A stretch of 64,000 nt of DNA from Paenibacillus pasadenensis DSM 19293 (GTDB lineage Bacteria > Bacillota > Bacilli > Paenibacillales > Paenibacillaceae): contig NZ_KE383849.1 in assembly GCF_000422485.1 (NCBI RefSeq), positions 220,472 through 284,471 on the forward strand. The letters run 5' to 3'. Numbering within the stretch: the stretch's first letter is position 1; the number at the start of each line of letters is the position of its first letter. A program made the translations under genes and the position numbers. The notes under the pieces were generated by a model, which did no database searches, was not told the DNA's origin, and worked only from the letters and a program-made list of their open reading frames with translations. Shown here piece after piece: positions 42,384 to 51,401 of the stretch.

Positions 42384-43541
42384 TCACCCGACCTTCGTCA
42401 CTCGCACATCGCCGATGAATGTGCTGCATACCAGCTTGATCCGGCGCTCGTTGTCGCGGTAGCCGGACGATTGCGTGTCCATGTGGCGGAACATGCCGCC
42501 TTCCTTGCGTCCCAGCACCTTGGAGTCGCCGATGAACGCGCTGGAGACGACCTGGATGCCGATGTCGCAGTCCGTCGGCAGAAACACCTTGACGTCGCCG
42601 ATGAACGAGCTGACCGTAATCCGCGTCTCTCCGGGCGCGATGTTCGCGCGCGTCAAGTCGATCACCGTGTCGCCGATGAAATGCGAGATGTTGAGCGGGA
42701 CGAGATCCCAATAGTCATGGCCGAGATGGATGTCCCCGATGAAGTTGGAACGGGTCTGGACGTTCTCGTCGGTGTTCCACCATTCGGTGCGCCCGCCGGC
42801 CCCCTCCTGGCGCTCGCGGCGATGGGACCGATGGGAGTGGCGGCCGTGCTTGGCCGCTTCCCGGATATCTTCCTTGATCTCCTTGAAATCATGCTTCAGC
42901 TCCTGCTTGGCGCGGCGCAGCTCCTCCCGCCAGTCGTCCTTCCCCTGAGATCCTCCGCCACCGCCGCCTCCGAATATTCCGCCGCCACCGCCGCCACCGC
43001 CGCCTTGGCCCGCGCCGCCGTCTCCGCGCCGTCCGCCCTCGTCGCCATAAGGCGGCGGAGGAGCGGAGCCGGCCTCCGGCCGGCCTTCCCGATCCAGATC
43101 CTTGCCGAGCGGATCGGGATGCAGCGGAGGCGGCTCCGGCACGTCGTCCGGATAGGAATTGTAGGAGGTCCATTCATCCTCCTTGAGCTCCTTGCGATGG
43201 CTTTTGCCCGAGCGGCCCAGCAGCAGCTGGAGGCCATAAGCGATGATGCCCACCGGAATCAGGTAGCGCATCGCGTCGCTGAATTCTAGATCGTAGATGC
43301 CCGTATTGCGGCTGAGCATGACGAGCGCGAATAGCGTCACCGCGATTCCCGGCAGCCATCCTCCGCCGAGCAGCATCGACACGCCGACATAAAGCGGCGC
43401 GATCGGCCAGTAGCGGGAAATGAACTCGCCGATGCCGAGCGGCTCGAAGCCGAACAGTCCGGCCGTGTGGAACAGGAACAGCGCCCCGATTCCGACGATG
43501 GCGAGGCCCGTCAGCACCTGGTTCAGTTTGGCATGGTTCAT
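42384..43541 (-). CDS. liaF: LiaF-like inhibitor of the LiaSR system, enlarged linker
   Basis: A 385-residue membrane protein. Three or four hydrophobic segments occupy residues 5-115, followed by a long Pro/Gly-rich linker (about 130-245; poly-Gly runs of 9 and 7) and a C-terminal beta-helix-like domain with five FIGD motifs (SNFIGDIHLG, SHFIGDTVID, SSFIGDVKVF, SAFIGDSKVL, STFIGDVRVT). B. subtilis LiaF is about 241 residues, so the linker is the extra part. LiaF holds LiaS inactive. First gene of the liaF-liaS-liaR operon; a TATACT -10 without clear -35 lies at 43590-43585, as expected for a LiaR-activated promoter. Confidence 0.9.
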   Translation of the reverse strand: MNHAKLNQVLTGLAIVGIGALFLFHTAGLFGFEPLGIGEFISRYWPIAPLYVGVSMLLGGGWLPGIAVTLFALVMLSRNTGIYDLEFSDAMRYLIPVGIIAYGLQLLLGRSGKSHRKELKEDEWTSYNSYPDDVPEPPPLHPDPLGKDLDREGRPEAGSAPPPPYGDEGGRRGDGGAGQGGGGGGGGGIFGGGGGGGSQGKDDWREELRRAKQELKHDFKEIKEDIREAAKHGRHSHRSHRRERQEGAGGRTEWWNTDENVQTRSNFIGDIHLGHDYWDLVPLNISHFIGDTVIDLTRANIAPGETRITVSSFIGDVKVFLPTDCDIGIQVVSSAFIGDSKVLGRKEGGMFRHMDTQSSGYRDNERRIKLVCSTFIGDVRVTKVG

Positions 43542-43634
43542 CTATGACACGCTCCTTGGATGTAGTACCGTTCGTGATAGTTGAAGTATAGCGCATGGAA
43601 ATGCATCCCTCCAGAGGCTGGCGGTCGATGCCCG

Positions 43635-43654
43635 CCTCGGTCTGCAGACCGAGG
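43635..43654. repeat. 20-base perfect palindrome upstream of liaF
   Basis: CCTCGGTCTGCAGACCGAGG is fully self-complementary. It lies about 95 bases upstream of the liaF start, upstream of the -10 region, and may be a protein-binding site or a hairpin. Confidence 0.7.
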
Positions 43655-43875
43655 ACAGGTTGCGGCTCCTGCTTTCGGCAGCTGGAAGGGAAAGCCGCCC
43701 GAAGCCGCTTTCCTCACATTCATCTCACATAGCTCATGCGGCGCAAGCGCTCCAGTGAATCCATTTTTTCCCGCCGCACTCTCCAGCCTCCTCATTTTAC
43801 TTGCATAAAGCGTTAAATGGACGAGGCGGCGTTGCTGTTCGCAATCAAAAACCTCTATTCATTTTCCTATCCATA

Positions 43876-43892
43876 TGTTATGTTTATTAACA
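43876..43892. promoter_or_regulatory. Dyad upstream of the Lrp-family gene
   Basis: TGTTATGTTTATTAACA: 5-bp arms with a 7-base AT-rich centre, 34 bases before the start. Placement fits an autoregulatory operator of the Lrp-family protein encoded next; candidate only. Confidence 0.4.
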
Positions 43893-43925
43893 TTAAAGTG
43901 GATTCTAGAAAGGAGTTCAACGGCC

Positions 43926-44384
43926 ATGAAGCTCCCCCACCTGGACGAGATCGATCAACGGATCGTACAGCTGCTTCTAGAGAACGGACGGATGCCTTAC
44001 GCCAAGATCGGGGAGACACTGAGCCTGTCGCGCGTCGCCATCCAAAAGCGCGTCGAGTCCTTGCTTGAGAGCGGCGTGCTGGAGCATTTCACCGTCCGCG
44101 TCAATGTCGCCAAGCTCGGACGGACGGTTTCGGCCTTTTTCGAAGTGCAGGTCGAGCCACGCCACGTCGACGCCGTCGGCCTCCAGCTGTCCGAGGAGGT
44201 GCAGGTCATCAGCATTTACCAGATGACCGGCTCCAGCACGCTCCATGTCCACGCCCTGCTGCGGGACGAGGAGGAGCTGGAGATGTTTCTCTACGACAAG
44301 CTCTATGTGCTCCCAGGCGTCGTCAATGTGCAGACCCAGCTCATGATCAAGAAATACAAATCGGCCAGCGGGCTGGACGTCTAG
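43926..44384 (+). CDS. Lrp/AsnC-family transcriptional regulator
   Basis: A 152-residue protein with an N-terminal winged helix-turn-helix (LDEIDQRIVQLLLENGRMPY, SLSRVAIQKRVESLLESGVL) and a C-terminal RAM ligand-binding domain. These regulators respond to amino acids as octamers. ATG 43926 lies after AAAGGAG; the open frame extends upstream without a start site of that quality. Ends at a bidirectional terminator shared with the converging 3D-domain gene. Confidence 0.9.
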   Translation: MKLPHLDEIDQRIVQLLLENGRMPYAKIGETLSLSRVAIQKRVESLLESGVLEHFTVRVNVAKLGRTVSAFFEVQVEPRHVDAVGLQLSEEVQVISIYQMTGSSTLHVHALLRDEEELEMFLYDKLYVLPGVVNVQTQLMIKKYKSASGLDV

Positions 44385-44402
44385 CATTCCGATAAGAAGC
44401 GC

Positions 44403-44442
44403 AAAAAAGCTGAAGCCTCCCGAGGGAGGCTTCAGCTTTTTT
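44403..44442. terminator. Bidirectional terminator between Lrp and 3D-domain genes
   Basis: A long stem (AAAAAAGCTGAAGCCTCCC and its complement) with flanking A and T runs works on both strands. The stop codon of the 3D-domain gene (44432-44434) lies inside it. Confidence 0.9.
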
Positions 44443-45274
44443 GTTCGTCGAGCAGCAGTCCCTTGCCGGCCTTCATCGCTTGGTTCAACCGGTTCAGCGT
44501 CGACTGGTCGAGCTTCCCGCTGCCGTATTTCAGCACCTGCACGGTGACCTGCTTCTTTCCCCATTCCTTGTATACCTGCTTCGTCGTATCGAAATAAAGG
44601 TCGATGCGCCGTCCCTTGATCTTGGAGCCGGTATCGGCGACGACGCCGTACCCGTAGCCGGGCACATAAACGATCGTGCCGATCGGCATCACCTTCGTGT
44701 CGGCGGCGATCGTCGACACCTCGCCGCGCCGGACCTTGACGCCGGAGCGGGTGATGCCGTAGAGCGGATGCCCCGGCTTTTTGCCTGTCGACTCGATGCC
44801 GGCCGTATAGCCGGTCGCGAGCACCGAGATCGACTTGAGGGCGGCCGGAACCGCGCGGCTCGCCGGAGCGGCGGAGGCAAGCTTGTCCGCCGCATGGCGC
44901 CGCTGCGGAATCGCCGGCCTCGCCGCCGCGGATTCGCGCGCCCGGATCACGCGCTGCAGCCGGGCGATGGCGGGCTGGACCTGCGCGCCGTCACGGACGG
45001 CGGCTCGCGCGTTCAGAGCGACGAGTCCGGCGGTCTCGCGCAGCGGCTTGGCTGGAGCTGCCGCGAGCCGGATTCGGCTCGTCTCGCGCGGCTCCTCGCG
45101 CTTCGCCCCGGCAGCGGCTGCCGGCTCAGCGGCTTGCTTCGCTTCGTCCGCCACGACGACGATTCGTCCGGCGGCCAGGCAAAGCGCGGCGACGAGCACG
45201 AGCAGCAGCGGATGGACGAACGTCCAAGCGAACCGCGGATTTGCAGATGGTTGCTTTCGATAGCCTTTCGGCAT
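44432..45274 (-). CDS. 3D (Asp-Asp-Asp) domain protein, cell-wall hydrolase type
   Basis: A 280-residue protein. Residues ~16-42 are a transmembrane or signal anchor, an Ala/Arg-rich linker follows, and the C-terminal ~115 residues form the 3D domain of YuiC/YocH/MltA type ([20 protein letters not shown], then [19 protein letters not shown], with the conserved Asp residues). 3D domains cut peptidoglycan glycans, as in stationary-phase lytic transglycosylases. ATG 45274 follows AAAGGGGAG. Confidence 0.85.
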   Translation of the reverse strand: MPKGYRKQPSANPRFAWTFVHPLLLVLVAALCLAAGRIVVVADEAKQAAEPAAAAGAKREEPRETSRIRLAAAPAKPLRETAGLVALNARAAVRDGAQVQPAIARLQRVIRARESAAARPAIPQRRHAADKLASAAPASRAVPAALKSISVLATGYTAGIESTGKKPGHPLYGITRSGVKVRRGEVSTIAADTKVMPIGTIVYVPGYGYGVVADTGSKIKGRRIDLYFDTTKQVYKEWGKKQVTVQVLKYGSGKLDQSTLNRLNQAMKAGKGLLLDEQKS

Positions 45275-45338
45275 GGTGTCAATCTCCCCTTTAGACGGAG
45301 GTTACCCGCCGCCGCCGGGGCTTATTCAGATTTTGGCC

Positions 45339-45371
45339 AAAAAAAGCGCCCTCCACTTGCTGGAGAGCGCT
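45339..45371 (-). terminator. Terminator of thrS
   Basis: AGCGCCCTCCA pairs with TGGAGAGCGCT (one mismatch) around a short loop, followed by seven Ts on the minus strand. Confidence 0.88.
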
Positions 45372-45428
45372 GATTTCGGGTCGTTGATCACGATCCATAC
45401 GGTGTTGATGATACCTGTAGACGTGATC

Positions 45429-47369
45429 CTATTGCACGGCTTTGCTGCGGATCTCCTCCGCCAGCTGAGCCGCCAGCTCAGCGACCGGACGGGCGCCGAG
45501 GTCGCCCTCGCCGCGCTTGCGCACCGAGACGGTGCCGGCTCCGGCTTCGTTCTCGCCGACGATGAGCATGTACGGAATTTTCTCCAGCTGCGCCTCGCGG
45601 ATCTTGTAGCCGAGCTTCTCGTTGCGCAGGTCGCTCTCGGCGCGCACGCCGGCGGCGAGCAGCTGCTCCTCGACGCTGCGGGCATAGCTCTCGTACGCCT
45701 GGGACACCGGGATGACGCGCGCCTGCTGCGGGCTCAGCCAGAGCGGCAGCGCGCCGGCGAAGTTCTCGAGCAGGAACGCCGTCATGCGCTCCATCGTGCT
45801 GATGATGCCGCGGTGGATGACGACCGGACGATGCTTCTTGCCGTCCTCGCCGACGTACTCAAGCTCGAACCGCTCCGGCAGCAGGAAGTCGAGCTGGGCG
45901 GTGGAGAGCGTCTCTTCCTTGCCGAGCGCCGTCTTGATCTGCACGTCGAGCTTAGGCCCGTAGAACGCCGCCTCGCCCTCCGCCTCGAAGAACGGCAGTC
46001 CCAGCTCCTCGACGACCTCGCGCAGCATGCGCTGGCTCATCTCCCACATCTCGTCGTTCTGGAAGTATTTCTCCGTATCCTTCGGATCGCGGTACGACAG
46101 GCGGAAGCGGTACTCCTTGATGCCGAAGTCCTCGTACACCTGCTGGATCAGGTTCACGACGCGCGCGAACTCCTCCTTGATCTGATCGGGACGGCAGAAG
46201 ATATGCGCGTCGTTGAGCGTCATCGCCCGCACGCGATGGAGGCCGGTAAGCGCTCCGGACATCTCGTAGCGGTGCATCGTGCCGAGCTCGGCGACGCGGA
46301 TCGGCAGATCGCGGTAGCTGCGCATGTCGCTCTTGAACACCATCATATGGTGCGGGCAGTTCATCGGGCGCAGGACGAGCTCCTCGTTGTCCATGACCAT
46401 TTTCGGGAACATGTCCTCGCTGTAGTGCTCCCAGTGTCCGCTCGTCTTGTACAGCTCGACGTTGGCGAGCACCGGCGTGTACACATGCTGGTAGCCGAGA
46501 CGCTCCTCCAGGTCGACGATGTAGCGCTCGAGCGTGCGGCGCACGCGCGCGCCGTTCGGCAGCCAGATCGGCAGGCCCTGGCCGACCTCCTTGGAGAAGG
46601 TGAACATTTTCAGCTCGCGGCCGAGCTTGCGGTGGTCGCGCTTTTTCGCTTCCTCGAGCAGATGCAGATGCTCGTCGAGCTGAGCCTTTTTCGGGAATGC
46701 CGTGCCATAGATGCGCTGCAGCATCTTGTTCTTGGAGTCGCCGCGCCAGTAGGCGCCCGCCACGCTGAGCAGCTTGAACGCCTTGATGCGGCCCGTGCTC
46801 GGCAGATGCGGTCCGCGGCACAGGTCGAAGAACTCGCCCTGGTCGTAGATCGAGATGACGGCCGACTCCGGCAGGTCGCGGATCAGCTCCAGCTTGAGCG
46901 GGTCCTCCAGCTCGGCGAAGAGGCGGACCGCTTCCTCGCGGCTTACCTCGCGGCGGCGGATCGGCACGTCCTCCTTGATGATGCGCTCCATTTCCTTCTC
47001 GATCTTCTCCAGATCCTCCGGCGTAAGCGACTGTTCCATGTCGATGTCATAATAGAAGCCGTCCTCGATGACCGGCCCGATGCCGAGCTTCACCGTCTTG
47101 TCGCCGTAGATGCGCTTGATCGCCTGCGCCATCAGATGGGCCGTGCTGTGCCGGTACACCTCGAGGCCGTCGGCCGAGTCGAGCGTGACGATTTCGACGA
47201 CCGCGCCTTCGGTCACGGGCGTGTTCAGGTCGACGACTTTGCCGTCCAGCTTGCCGGCGACCGCGTTTTTGCGCAGGCCGGAGCTGATCGAGCCGGCTAC
47301 GTCCTCGATGGTCGCTCCCGCCTCGTACGAGCGCGCCGCTCCGTCGGGGAGCTTGATTTCTACTGCCAT
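45429..47369 (-). CDS. thrS: Threonyl-tRNA synthetase
   Basis: A 646-residue class II aminoacyl-tRNA synthetase. It has an N-terminal TGS domain (residues ~1-60), the editing domain with [16 protein letters not shown] near 75 and GFYYDID, the catalytic core with [20 protein letters not shown] (zinc ligand Cys) and [18 protein letters not shown], and an anticodon-binding domain ending [10 protein letters not shown]. Start: Met at 47369, 9 bases after GGAGG; Met at 47375 is only 3 bases from it. A T-box leader controls it. Gene order ytxC-thrS matches Bacillus. Confidence 0.97.
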   Translation of the reverse strand: MAVEIKLPDGAARSYEAGATIEDVAGSISSGLRKNAVAGKLDGKVVDLNTPVTEGAVVEIVTLDSADGLEVYRHSTAHLMAQAIKRIYGDKTVKLGIGPVIEDGFYYDIDMEQSLTPEDLEKIEKEMERIIKEDVPIRRREVSREEAVRLFAELEDPLKLELIRDLPESAVISIYDQGEFFDLCRGPHLPSTGRIKAFKLLSVAGAYWRGDSKNKMLQRIYGTAFPKKAQLDEHLHLLEEAKKRDHRKLGRELKMFTFSKEVGQGLPIWLPNGARVRRTLERYIVDLEERLGYQHVYTPVLANVELYKTSGHWEHYSEDMFPKMVMDNEELVLRPMNCPHHMMVFKSDMRSYRDLPIRVAELGTMHRYEMSGALTGLHRVRAMTLNDAHIFCRPDQIKEEFARVVNLIQQVYEDFGIKEYRFRLSYRDPKDTEKYFQNDEMWEMSQRMLREVVEELGLPFFEAEGEAAFYGPKLDVQIKTALGKEETLSTAQLDFLLPERFELEYVGEDGKKHRPVVIHRGIISTMERMTAFLLENFAGALPLWLSPQQARVIPVSQAYESYARSVEEQLLAAGVRAESDLRNEKLGYKIREAQLEKIPYMLIVGENEAGAGTVSVRKRGEGDLGARPVAELAAQLAEEIRSKAVQ

Positions 47370-47402
47370 GTCCATTCGCCTCCGTGAAATAGAAGTGTGT
47401 CA

Positions 47403-47690
47403 GGACGCAAAAAAGCACTGCGTCCCGCAAAGGGACGAGTGCTGTCGGTTCAGACCCGTGGTTCCACCCTCATTCAACGTCCCTCGGCCGCGCCGGCCGA
47501 AAAAGGAGCGTTCTCCTGATGTCCGGTAACGGGGACGAGTCGTCAGGATATACTGCCGGGGGACCGGGTTCCATCCTGCAGCTTCGAAGGGGTACGCCAT
47601 CCGCGCTCGCATCGGGGGCTTGCAGCCAAGGCTCCCGTCTCTGAAAAAGGGCTGTCGGATGCCGCGTGTCTTCGTCACGGCTTTGTGATG
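47403..47690 (-). promoter_or_regulatory. T-box riboswitch of thrS
   Basis: The T-box core AGGGTGGAACCACGGG (minus; complement of about 47455-47470) lies before the terminator GCACTGCGTCCC/GGGACGAGTGC (47415-47442), which ends in six Ts; core and terminator stem can pair alternatively. Stem I occupies about 47560-47680. Uncharged tRNA-Thr binding would allow read-through. A candidate specifier ACC lies within GCGTACCCC at about 47590; this placement is uncertain. Confidence 0.9.
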
Positions 47691-47692
47691 CC

Positions 47693-47722
47693 ATTATAGC
47701 GACGATCAGGCGAGCCCGTCAA
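47693..47722 (-). promoter_or_regulatory. Sigma-A promoter of the thrS T-box transcript
   Basis: Minus strand TTGACG (47722-47717), 18 bases, TATAAT (47698-47693). The -35 overlaps the stop codon of ytxC. Confidence 0.8.
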
Positions 47723-48660
47723 GGCTCCCCGCCGCCCAATCCTTCCCTGCGCTGTCCGGCGCAGTCGGGACAGCCCTCGCAGATGCCGATCCGGCTGTCG
47801 AAGATCGACCGGATCGTGCGCACGACCTGATGCTCCGGATCAGACGTATGGATCCGGATCGAAGCCGGCGAGGCGGCGATCAGGCTGCTGAGCACCATGT
47901 CCTCCATGTTCAGCTCCGCGTCCACGAGCTCGGACAGCGCCTTTTCCTCCGACCGCATGTCGAGCGGCTCGCAGCGCTCGTCGAGCAGCCGGATGCCGCG
48001 CTCGGGCTCATGCAGCACATGCACGAGGCCGCGGCGGCTCGGCTGCGAGGCTACATAATACTTGAGCAGCGAGATGAATTCTTGATACTGCTTATCCATC
48101 ACGTATTCTTCGACCGCGTACTCCGCCGCCTCCCGCAGCTCCTGCCAATAGCCGTGCAGGCGGAACGTCACGTAGCCCTGCAGATGCAGGCTCGAGTTCT
48201 CCTCGATGTAGGCCCTCAGCTCGGCGGCGATCCGGCCGCTCCGCTGGCTGCGTCCGGCTGTCGGCGAAGGACCGTCCTCTCCGGGGCTCCACTGCTCGCC
48301 GGACAGCACGAGGCCGCAGCAGCGCTCGACCGCAAGCTCCTCCTCCCGCGAATAGCGGTAGTTCTTGCGGATGATGTGGCGGATCAGATCGCCCTCATGC
48401 CGATCGACGATATAGTCGGACAGGACGCTGGCCGCGCCGTCGTACAGCAGCGCTCCATGCTCGCCGAGCCGGAAGCGGGGCAGATTCGCCATGCAGCTCA
48501 GCCGGCAGCCCTCCTCCGACAGCCGCCAGCTCCAGAGAGGCTCCTCCGAGGCGGCTCCGTTTTGGCTCGCGACCGAGGCGGCGAGCGCGTTCAGACGGTC
48601 CAGCAGCGCGGCTCCGCCGTCCTCTCCTTTATCGATGAGCTCCACGACAAGCAGTTCCAT
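47719..48660 (-). CDS. ytxC: YtxC family sporulation protein
   Basis: A 313-residue protein of the YtxC family (putative sporulation protein), located upstream of thrS as in Bacillus. It has a central region with RHIIRKNYRYSREEELAV and a helical region LQGYVTFRLHGYWQELREA, and the C-terminus ends with a cysteine pair (GICEGCPDC) that could bind metal. Met at 48660 (9 bases after GGGAGG) or 48666 is the start. No enzymatic role is known. Confidence 0.85.
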   Translation of the reverse strand: MELLVVELIDKGEDGGAALLDRLNALAASVASQNGAASEEPLWSWRLSEEGCRLSCMANLPRFRLGEHGALLYDGAASVLSDYIVDRHEGDLIRHIIRKNYRYSREEELAVERCCGLVLSGEQWSPGEDGPSPTAGRSQRSGRIAAELRAYIEENSSLHLQGYVTFRLHGYWQELREAAEYAVEEYVMDKQYQEFISLLKYYVASQPSRRGLVHVLHEPERGIRLLDERCEPLDMRSEEKALSELVDAELNMEDMVLSSLIAASPASIRIHTSDPEHQVVRTIRSIFDSRIGICEGCPDCAGQRREGLGGGEP

Positions 48661-48794
48661 CGCCATCCGCCTCCCTTCCTTCCGCTAGTATATGGCTGAG
48701 CGCGGTCGGATATGCGGCTCGGAAGGCGTCGGCTCCAAGCCCTATAGATGTAGGAAAATGGTGGTTAATCATGAAATATCTATTTAGAGGAGGA

Positions 48795-48823
48795 TTGGAT
48801 TGAATCCATATTCATGGTATATT
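48795..48823 (+). promoter_or_regulatory. Promoter of the GGDEF gene
   Basis: TTGGAT (48795-48800), 17 bases, TATATT (48818-48823), 48 bases before the inferred start. Confidence 0.6.
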
Positions 48824-48871
48824 GGTTAACGTGCGTGCATCATTAGCTTTCTAGCTGGAGTGAACCTAACC

Positions 48872-49993
48872 TTGGATGATCAATTGCTCGACTTCACCCG
48901 GGCGCGTTGGAACCGGATGCTGATGAACGGCTTCTGGTGCCTGCTCGTCTTGATGGTCATATTGGAAGGCCTGTTTCTGATCTTCATCACTCCGCTTGCT
49001 CCGGATGTTTTTCTGCGGCGCTACATGCTGCTGCCGACGTCACTCCATCTGAGCGTGCTCGTGCTGACGGAGCTCTGCCTGCGCTTTCTCGAGGAGCGGC
49101 TGCGCGACTATGCGCTGCTGGCGGCTTCCTCGCTGCTGACCTTCATCATCGTCGACATCAATATCGAGATCGGCTACATCATTCCGGCGCTGTTCCTGCC
49201 CGTGCTCGTCTCGATCTTCTACTTCTCTTCGCGCAAGCTCATCGCCGCCGTCGTCATGTCGCTGACGACGCTGTACAGCCTGTACTTCTTCAACCGGAGC
49301 CTGGACATCTCCGTCGTCGGCATCCTGTCGCTGACCGCGATGCTGGGAGCGTTCTGCCTCATCGCCTGGGGCGTCATCTCCCGAGGCAAGGAGATGCGCA
49401 GCTACTACATCCACGCCGCCAAGTCCAACCAGGAGCTGCTCGTCAAGAACATCCTGATGGACAAGCTGGCCAAGACCGATGCGCTGACCGAGCTGTACAA
49501 CCATATTACGTTCCACGAATACCTGGACAAGCTGATCGAGCATCACGATACGACCTCGATGCCGCTGCAGCTTGCCCTCATCGATATCGACAACTTCAAG
49601 TCCGTCAACGACCAGTTCGGCCATCGCGCCGGCGACTCCGTGCTCAAGCAGGTCGCCGATCTCGTCCGCTCCCAGGCCGGCATGAACGACTTCGTCGCCC
49701 GTTACGGCGGCGAGGAGCTGGCGCTCATCTTCACGGACAAAAGCGCCGACAAGTCGCTGCAGCTCCTCGAGACGATCCGCCATAACATCGAGGCGGCCTC
49801 GTACGAGGAGCTCGGCTCGCGCAAGATCACGGTGAGCATCGGCTTCGCCGATTACCTCGGCGAGGGCAAGGAGCGATTTTTCGTGCGCACGGATCAGGCG
49901 CTTTACGCCGCCAAGTCCACGGGCAAAAATCGCATCGTCACCGCCGCAGCGGAGCCCGACCCCGGGTCGAAGTCCCGCTTCGCGTGGCAGTGA
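48872..49993 (+). CDS. Membrane-bound GGDEF diguanylate cyclase
   Basis: A 373-residue protein: six or so hydrophobic segments within residues 15-175, a helical linker, and a GGDEF domain (about 200-360) whose active-site motif is GGEEL in RYGGEELALIF, preceded by LIDIDNFKSVNDQFGHRAGD. It makes cyclic di-GMP from GTP. I see no RxxD inhibitory site. Start: TTG 48872 has TGGAG 11 bases upstream; the GTG at 48860 lies inside that TGGAG, so it has no ribosome site. Ends at a strong terminator. Confidence 0.88.
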   Translation: MDDQLLDFTRARWNRMLMNGFWCLLVLMVILEGLFLIFITPLAPDVFLRRYMLLPTSLHLSVLVLTELCLRFLEERLRDYALLAASSLLTFIIVDINIEIGYIIPALFLPVLVSIFYFSSRKLIAAVVMSLTTLYSLYFFNRSLDISVVGILSLTAMLGAFCLIAWGVISRGKEMRSYYIHAAKSNQELLVKNILMDKLAKTDALTELYNHITFHEYLDKLIEHHDTTSMPLQLALIDIDNFKSVNDQFGHRAGDSVLKQVADLVRSQAGMNDFVARYGGEELALIFTDKSADKSLQLLETIRHNIEAASYEELGSRKITVSIGFADYLGEGKERFFVRTDQALYAAKSTGKNRIVTAAAEPDPGSKSRFAWQ

Positions 49994-50001
49994 GTATTAT
50001 G

Positions 50002-50035
50002 ACAGCCCTTTCCTGCGGGAAGGGGCTGTTTTTTT
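50002..50035 (+). terminator. Terminator of the GGDEF gene
   Basis: ACAGCCCTTTCC pairs with GGAAGGGGCTGT (one G-U), loop TGCGG, followed by seven Ts. Confidence 0.9.
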
Positions 50036-50211
50036 GTCCGCTTCGCGGGGCGGGTGAAGCCGGCATCCGCGATGCGGAGCGGGTGGCTGACGTGTTGAAC
50101 CGGCATCGGCGATGCGGAGCGGCTGAAACCTGGACCCGCTTTGCGGAGCAAGTGAAACCTGGACCCGCTTCGCGGAGCAAGTGAAACCTGCATCCGCTTC
50201 GCGGAGCGGGA
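50036..50211 (+). repeat. Composite repeat locus 2, module A (about 5 units)
   Basis: GTGAAACCTGGACCCGCTT-type units begin near 50054, 50094, 50123, 50152 and 50181; the last four are spaced 29 bases. Each holds a CCGCTTCGCGGAGCGG hairpin. Confidence 0.85.
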
Positions 50212-50365
50212 ACTCGTTCCGATCTCCCTGGAGCCCAGATTCCTTTGATTCTATTCTTCCGAAACGGAAGGAATCCGGCCTCCAAGGGAACCGCTGCCGC
50301 TTCTCCACGAGCCCCCGTCCGCTTCGCTCTTTGGTTTCAACGATAGGCTCGGTGCCCTCGCTCAT
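50212..50365 (+). repeat. Composite repeat locus 2, module B
   Basis: Near-identical counterpart of 33146-33299 in direct orientation. Confidence 0.9.
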
Positions 50366-50423
50366 TACCGCTAGCCCCATCACGATCCGATCGGTTAAGT
50401 GCTAATGCCGTCTTTCGTGCTCC

Positions 50424-50600
50424 AACCCGAATTAATCGGGTTACAGCGGCTCACAAGCCCGTCTCTTAGGCTCCAACCCGAATTAATCGGGTTACAGCTG
50501 CTCGCAAGCTCGTCTTTCAGCCTCCAACCCGAATTAATCGGGTTACAGCTGCTCGCAAGCTCGTCTTTCAGCCTCCAACCCGAATTAATCGGGTTACAGC
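50424..50600 (+). repeat. Composite repeat locus 2, module C: four 51-bp palindrome repeats
   Basis: AACCCGAATTAATCGGGTT starts at 50424, 50475, 50526 and 50577, each 51 bases apart, followed by ACAGCTGCTCGCAAGCTCG or close variants. Confidence 0.95.
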
Positions 50601-50738
50601 TGCTCGCAAGCTCTGCCTAGTTCAAACTCATGCTTCGCGCTTGGTATTCGGTTTGCATTGCCTTGTTCCAATTGCATTGCAGCTTCTTTGGACTCGTTCC
50701 GTGTTTTCTCGAAACGCCTCTGCTGCCCCTCTACTTGC

Positions 50739-51025
50739 CCGAGTTATTCGGTTTTTCCATGCAACTCTCACCGGGTCGGCCTCCGCTTGCCCGAGTTACT
50801 CGGTTCTTCCGCGTAACTCCGACTGTTTGGCCCTCCCAATGCACGAGTTACTCGGTTTTTCCGCGCATCTCCGACCGTTTGGTCCCTGCTTGCCCGAGTT
50901 ACTCGGTTTTTCCGCGCAACTCCGACCGTTTGGCCCCTGCTTGCCCGAGTTACTCGGTTTTTCCGCGTAACTCCCTCCGTTTGCCCCTCTACTTGACCGA
51001 GTTACTCGGTTTTTCCGCGCATCTC
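50739..51025 (+). repeat. Composite repeat locus 2, module D: six ~52-bp hairpin repeats
   Basis: CCGAGTTACTCGGTTTTTCC units start at 50739, 50791, 50843, 50894, 50945 and 50997 (spacings 52, 52, 51, 51, 52). Confidence 0.95.
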
Positions 51026-51401
51026 CAAAAGGATAGTTGGCGTGCCGGCTCTACGAGGGGGGCACGCAAGCGCCTTGGTTCGCGCCAGCGATTTGGTTTA
51101 TACGCCCGAGTCGAGGGGGGAGAGGCGGCAAGCCGCATGCGGCTTGCTGGCTGATCTGCGGCAGCCGAATCGTGCCGGCTGCGATAAGCGCCGCCGTCTC
51201 CCAGGTAAGCGGGAGACGACCCCTCCCCCAAATAAAAAGGGGGAGCAGCGGGCTGGGACAAGGCAAGCGAAGCGAGCCGATGCCTTTCGGAGAAGCGGCA
51301 GCGGTCCTCTTGGAAGACGGATGGCCTCCGCATGGGAGGTCAGGCAATCCGGGCATCCGGCTTCCAGTGGAATCGGAGAAAGGCTCGGTTCGCGCAGCGG
51401 A
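51026..51401. other. Gene-free spacer with several hairpins
   Basis: No gene recognised. It holds a 20-base palindrome GCAAGCCGCATGCGGCTTGC (51128-51147), GTCTCCC/GGGAGAC (51196-51217) and CTCCCCC/GGGGGAG (51223-51245). These may be more interspersed repeat elements. Confidence 0.6.

Noticed and set aside
49997-50383. 128-residue minus-strand gene in repeat locus 2
   Set aside because: It only reads through modules A and B; the matching frame at locus 1 diverges after an indel and no ribosome site is present.
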